From JAPKZH01 sp964537875 (lineage in GTDB: Bacteria; Acidobacteriota; Aminicenantia; Aminicenantales; UBA4085): a stretch of 9,318 nt of DNA. This document shows, in pieces, positions 6,655-9,318 of this stretch (the stretch's first letter is position 1; every line of letters starts with the position of its first letter). A program made the translations under genes and the position numbers. Under the pieces are notes generated by a model that worked only from the letters and a program-made list of their open reading frames with translations, was not told where the DNA came from and made no database searches. The stretch is from contig CAZIDN010000110.1 of assembly GCA_964537875.1 (NCBI GenBank), positions 1 through 9,318 on the forward strand, written 5' to 3'.

Positions 6655-7482
6655 ATGGATGAAAGCAAAAAAGTCGTCAGGACGGCGATTTTCATCATTT
6701 TTCTTTTGGCCGTAGCCCTCGGCGTCTATTATTTTTTTATCGCCGGCAAAGGGAAAAAATCCGGCCCGGCCGAGACGGCCATTAAAACACAGCAGTTGAC
6801 GCCCGAAGAGGCCGCCGCCAAAGAAGCAACGGAGACGACGGCGCTCTCCGTGCCGCTGGACCAGAGCGATGACCCGGTCCGGAAGTTGGTCGCCGAGCTC
6901 TCTTCGAACCCGACCTTCGCCAATTGGCTCAAGAACAAAGACTTGGTCCGCAAGTTCGTGGCGGCCGTCGATAATATTGCCAACGGCCTCAGCCCCAGGC
7001 CCCAGATGGAGTTTTTCAGCCTGGCCGGGAAATTCAAGGTCATCGAGCGGCCCGGCCTGACCTATCTCGACCCCGCGACCTACGACAGATACAACATCGT
7101 GGCCGATGTTTTGGACACGGTCAGCACGGCCGGCTGCGCCAAGCAGTATCGCGATTTCAAGCCCCTCTTCCGCCAGGCCTACCGCGAGCTCGGCTACCCG
7201 AAAGAGGACTTCGATCAAACCCTTCTGAGGGCGATCATCGAAATCCTCAAAACGCCGGTGGTCGAAGATCCCATCGTTCTTGAGAAGAAAGTCACGACCT
7301 ATATGATGGTCGACCCCGTTTTAGAGGGCCTCAGCTCTCCCCAGAAACACATGCTTCGGATGGGGCCGGAAAACGTCCAGCTCATCCAGGCCAAGCTCCG
7401 GGAAATTGCCCTGGCCCTCGGCTTTGCCGATAGCCAGCTTCCCAAGCCGGCCATCTACAAGCCCGTCAAAAGAAAAAGCTGA
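6655..7482 (+). CDS. DUF3014 family membrane-anchored protein
   Basis: This is a 275-residue protein with a short basic cytoplasmic N-terminus, one transmembrane helix (about 9-30), a low-complexity Ala/Glu/Thr linker (about 33-65), and a helical extracytoplasmic domain (about 70-262). Family hallmarks I recognise are the opening DPVRKLVAEL segment, KDLVRKFVAAVDNIANG, FRQAYRELGYPKEDF, and the conserved closing block LRMGPENVQLIQAKLREI (about 234-251). The family has no established function; it is found in proteobacteria and related phyla as single-pass periplasmic proteins. AGGAG at 6641-6645, nine bases before the ATG, supports the start. The preceding gene is only 14 bases away, so co-transcription is likely. 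The gene ends 11 bases before the end of the convergent radical SAM gene. Family assignment is from memory of conserved motifs, so a profile search would settle it. Confidence 0.8.
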   Translation: MDESKKVVRTAIFIIFLLAVALGVYYFFIAGKGKKSGPAETAIKTQQLTPEEAAAKEATETTALSVPLDQSDDPVRKLVAELSSNPTFANWLKNKDLVRKFVAAVDNIANGLSPRPQMEFFSLAGKFKVIERPGLTYLDPATYDRYNIVADVLDTVSTAGCAKQYRDFKPLFRQAYRELGYPKEDFDQTLLRAIIEILKTPVVEDPIVLEKKVTTYMMVDPVLEGLSSPQKHMLRMGPENVQLIQAKLREIALALGFADSQLPKPAIYKPVKRKS

Positions 7483-7491
7483 CCCGCTTTT
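7474..7491. terminator. Weak hairpin between convergent genes, possible bidirectional terminator
   Basis: AAAAGC (7474-7479) and GCTTTT (7486-7491) can pair around a six-base loop, right at the junction of the two convergent genes. Read on the minus strand the hairpin is followed by a T-rich run (TTCTTTT), as expected for intrinsic termination. The stem is short and mostly A-T, and the T-run on the plus side is only four bases, so termination may rely on other factors. Confidence 0.3.
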
Positions 7492-7493
7492 CC

Positions 7494-8492
7494 TCAACGC
7501 CATTTGAACGGGTCGGGGCGGGTGAAATCCGGAACCAAATGCTCGTCCGGCTCGAAGCCTTCGGGCTGAATGAAGAGGCTTTCAAACTGAAGCTCATTAG
7601 CCCTCGTCAAAACCGCCTGGTATTCTTCAGCGGCGAGCGGCCGTTGGATTTCGGCGGGGGCGCGGTAACAGGGGTGATACTGGCTCATCAAGCTCAGGGG
7701 GACGGATAGGGGAAGATGATGGGCCAGCCAATCCAGAACGGCCAGCGAATCCGCCGTCTGTCCGGGAAGGATGAGGTGCCTGATGATGAGGCCTTTCCGG
7801 GCGATCTCCTGGTCGTCGAGGACCAGGGCCGGCTGCTGGCAGAACATCTCCTGGATGGAGAGACGGGCATGGGAGAAGTAATCCGACGCTCCTGAGAATT
7901 TGGCGGCGACGTCCGGCGAAAAGTATTTCAGGTCCGGCAGATAGATATCGATAATCCCGGCCAGCTTCTCGATGACGTCCACTTTTTCATATCCGTTCGA
8001 ATTGTAGACGATGGGGATGCGCAGGCCCCGGCGATAGGCTTGGTCTAAAGCCCTGAGGATCGGGATGATCAAGTGGGTGGGGGAGACGAGGTTGATATTG
8101 TACGCCCCTTTTTTCTCGAGGTCGAGCATGATGGCGGCCAACTCTTCGTCGCTCGCGGCCCGGCCCTGGGTCAGCCAGGAGAGCTGGTAGTTCTGACAGA
8201 AAAGGCATTTCAGGTTGCAGCCCGTGAAAAAGATCGTTCCCGAACCGCGAGGAGGCGGGGCATCTTGGCTTTTTGGGGAGCCCGGCGGGGCGGCGCGGCT
8301 GCCGCTGAGAACAGGCTCTTCACCGTGGTGAATCAGGGCGTGGGAGAGCGAAGCCCGGACGCCGCTCTGGCAAATGCCCACTTCGCCTTCTTTTCTGTTG
8401 ACACGGCATTCCCTGGGGCAGAGCGTGCAGCAGGCCTCGTGCCCGGAGAGTTGGGCGAGGGCGCGTTCGATGCGGGCGATTTTGCGGTCCAT
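7494..8492 (-). CDS. PflX-type radical SAM protein (COG1313)
   Basis: This is a 332-residue radical SAM enzyme related to pyruvate formate-lyase activating enzymes. The [4Fe-4S]-binding motif GCNLKCLFCQNY carries Cys92, Cys96 and Cys99 (CxxxCxxC). An N-terminal Cys cluster (TLCPRECRVNRKEGEVGICQ; Cys22, 25, 29, 41) is the hallmark of the COG1313/PflX branch and probably binds metal. SPTHLI, YNSNGYE and LPDLKYF downstream fit the partial TIM barrel. The substrate is unknown; the gene is not next to a glycyl-radical enzyme here, so a PFL-activating role should not be assumed. The ATG at 8492 is preceded by AGGGAAG (8498-8504) and an in-frame TAA at 8508-8510, which fixes the start. One oddity is a Pro/Ser/Ala-rich insert of about 17 residues (66-82) just before the cluster motif. 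It is convergent with the DUF3014 gene and divergent from the DedA gene. Confidence 0.9.
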   Translation of the reverse strand: MDRKIARIERALAQLSGHEACCTLCPRECRVNRKEGEVGICQSGVRASLSHALIHHGEEPVLSGSRAAPPGSPKSQDAPPPRGSGTIFFTGCNLKCLFCQNYQLSWLTQGRAASDEELAAIMLDLEKKGAYNINLVSPTHLIIPILRALDQAYRRGLRIPIVYNSNGYEKVDVIEKLAGIIDIYLPDLKYFSPDVAAKFSGASDYFSHARLSIQEMFCQQPALVLDDQEIARKGLIIRHLILPGQTADSLAVLDWLAHHLPLSVPLSLMSQYHPCYRAPAEIQRPLAAEEYQAVLTRANELQFESLFIQPEGFEPDEHLVPDFTRPDPFKWR

Positions 8493-8614
8493 GGTCGCTT
8501 CCCTATTTTAGCAGACTTTGATCAGAATAGTCGCTTTGGCTTCAGCTTCGGTGAGCATCTCCGCTCGAAAATCACAGATTCGCAGATGCTTCCTCAGCGC
8601 GCTATCCCTTGTCC

Positions 8615-8644
8615 TTGACAGTCCGAAGGGCGATGGTATATAAG
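8615..8644 (+). promoter_or_regulatory. Sigma70-like promoter of the DedA gene
   Basis: A consensus -35 box TTGACA (8615-8620) is followed after 18 bases by TATAAG (8639-8644); TATATA at 8637 with a 16-base spacer is an alternative -10. Transcription would start near 8651, leaving a short leader with the ribosome site AAGGAG at 8663-8668. The 181-base region 8493-8673 separates the divergent radical SAM and DedA genes. No comparably clear promoter was found for the minus-strand gene. Confidence 0.6.
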
Positions 8645-8662
8645 CCATTGTCCGCCGCGGAG

Positions 8663-8668
8663 AAGGAG
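8663..8668 (+). promoter_or_regulatory. Ribosome binding site of the DedA gene
   Basis: AAGGAG lies five bases before the ATG at 8674 and decides that start over downstream Met codons such as Met12. Confidence 0.7.
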
Positions 8669-8673
8669 CCGCA

Positions 8674-9318
8674 ATGGAGCTGTTGAAAAAACTCTTCGAT
8701 TTCGTCATGCACCTGGACACCCACCTGAGCGCTTTGATCCAGACTTACGGGCTCTGGACGTATTTGATCCTTTTCATCGTTATTTTCTGCGAGACGGGGC
8801 TGGTCGTGACGCCGTTCCTGCCCGGCGATTCCCTCATTTTTGCCGCGGGAACGTTCGCCGCCGCCAAGGCCTTGAATGTCTGGTCGCTGTTCCTGATCCT
8901 GTCCGCGGCGGCCGTCCTCGGCGATACCGTCAACTACTGGATCGGCAAAATTGTCGGGCCCAAGGTCTTCCACAAGAAGAAAACCCGCTTTTTCAAAAAA
9001 GAATACCTGGACCGGACGCATGATTTTTACGAGAAGTACGGGGCCGAGACGATCATCATCGCCCGGTTTGTTCCCATCATCCGGACCTTCGCTCCGTTCG
9101 TGGCCGGCATCGGGAAGATGACCTACGGAAAATTCCTCAGCTACAATGTCATCGGCGGCGTGGGCTGGGTGGCCGTTTTTACCTTCGGCGGGTACTTTTT
9201 CGGGAACATCCCCTTCGTGAAAAAGAATTTTTCGATCGTCATCATCGCCATCATCCTGATCTCGCTGGTTCCCGCCGTGCTCGAGGTTCTTAAACATCGA
9301 AAAAAGAAACCGGGCGGG
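8674..9318 (+). CDS. DedA family (VTT domain) integral membrane protein, 3' end open
   Basis: The frame is open from the ATG at 8674 to the window edge (215 codons, no stop), close to the usual DedA length of about 200-220, so little should be missing. DedA proteins are multi-pass inner-membrane proteins; some members translocate lipids such as undecaprenyl phosphate or affect envelope charge and proton-motive-force homeostasis. Visible family residues are Glu40 in CETGLVVTPFLPGDS, Asp52 in that PGDS, the GDTVNYWIG segment, and ARFVPIIRTFAP with Arg131, Pro134 and Arg137. These acidic and Arg positions correspond to residues reported as essential in E. coli YqjA/YghB. Hydrophobic segments occur near 27-46, 54-85, 127-146, 152-178 and 188-206. 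The tail is Lys-rich (HRKKKPGG), as expected for a cytoplasmic C-terminus. A promoter and ribosome site of its own indicate independent transcription. The exact substrate is unknown. Confidence 0.9.
   Translation, partial: MELLKKLFDFVMHLDTHLSALIQTYGLWTYLILFIVIFCETGLVVTPFLPGDSLIFAAGTFAAAKALNVWSLFLILSAAAVLGDTVNYWIGKIVGPKVFHKKKTRFFKKEYLDRTHDFYEKYGAETIIIARFVPIIRTFAPFVAGIGKMTYGKFLSYNVIGGVGWVAVFTFGGYFFGNIPFVKKNFSIVIIAIILISLVPAVLEVLKHRKKKPGG

Noticed and set aside
6286..7218. Minus-strand open frame spanning the DUF4097/DUF3014 junction
   Set aside because: It crosses two well-supported sense genes with good ribosome sites and has no domain features of its own.
7481..7514. GACCCG ... CGGGTC inverted repeat between the convergent genes
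   Set aside because: Only six base pairs with a 22-base loop partly inside the radical SAM coding sequence; likely chance.
8602..9297. Minus-strand open frame opposite the DedA gene
   Set aside because: The low-complexity Asp/Gly/His-rich translation is typical antisense; the sense frame has intact DedA motifs.

Overview
The window is a GC-rich bacterial chromosome segment with seven recognisable genes: six on the plus strand and one, near the right end, on the minus strand. A membrane-anchored Hanks-type Ser/Thr kinase with TPR-like repeats, a secreted SH3b/PEGA/NHL protein, a DUF4097 protein and a DUF3014 protein together suggest a deeply branching Gram-negative of the Acidobacteriota or Aminicenantes kind. 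This is inferred from gene content and style. There is no rRNA or marker gene here to prove it.

Layout. (1) 13-1791 encodes a long-chain acyl-CoA synthetase (AMP-forming). It overlaps by 4 bases (ATGA) with (2) 1788-3548, a single-pass Ser/Thr kinase with extracytoplasmic TPR-like repeats and a possible NTF2-like C-terminal domain. (3) 3586-5526 follows after 37 bases and encodes an exported protein with an SH3b domain, a helical segment, two PEGA domains and a six-bladed NHL propeller. These three probably form one transcription unit. (4) 5527-5836 is a 310-base AT-richer gap with three imperfect tandem repeats of 26-27 bp, then a dispersed palindromic (REP/MITE-like) element and a degenerate second half-copy. 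(5) 5837-6640 encodes a DUF4097-type lipoprotein candidate and (6) 6655-7482 a membrane-anchored DUF3014 protein, 14 bases apart in one unit. (7) 7494-8492 on the minus strand converges on them and encodes a PflX-type (COG1313) radical SAM protein. (8) From 8674 to the right edge runs a DedA-family membrane protein, divergent from (7), with a good sigma70-like promoter and Shine-Dalgarno site; its stop codon is not in the window.

How they may work together. Most products act at or beyond the cytoplasmic membrane: kinase, PEGA/NHL protein, DUF4097 lipoprotein, DUF3014 protein and DedA. The acyl-CoA synthetase supplies activated fatty acids. A reasonable but unproven reading is an envelope-sensing module: the kinase reads extracytoplasmic state through its TPR/NTF2-like part, and the co-transcribed secreted protein may be a ligand, scaffold or wall-binding partner. 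I found no phage, CRISPR array, toxin-antitoxin pair, tRNA or rRNA, and no defence system. The most unusual items are the kinase/propeller pair, the repeat-bearing gap and the family-atypical insert in the radical SAM protein.
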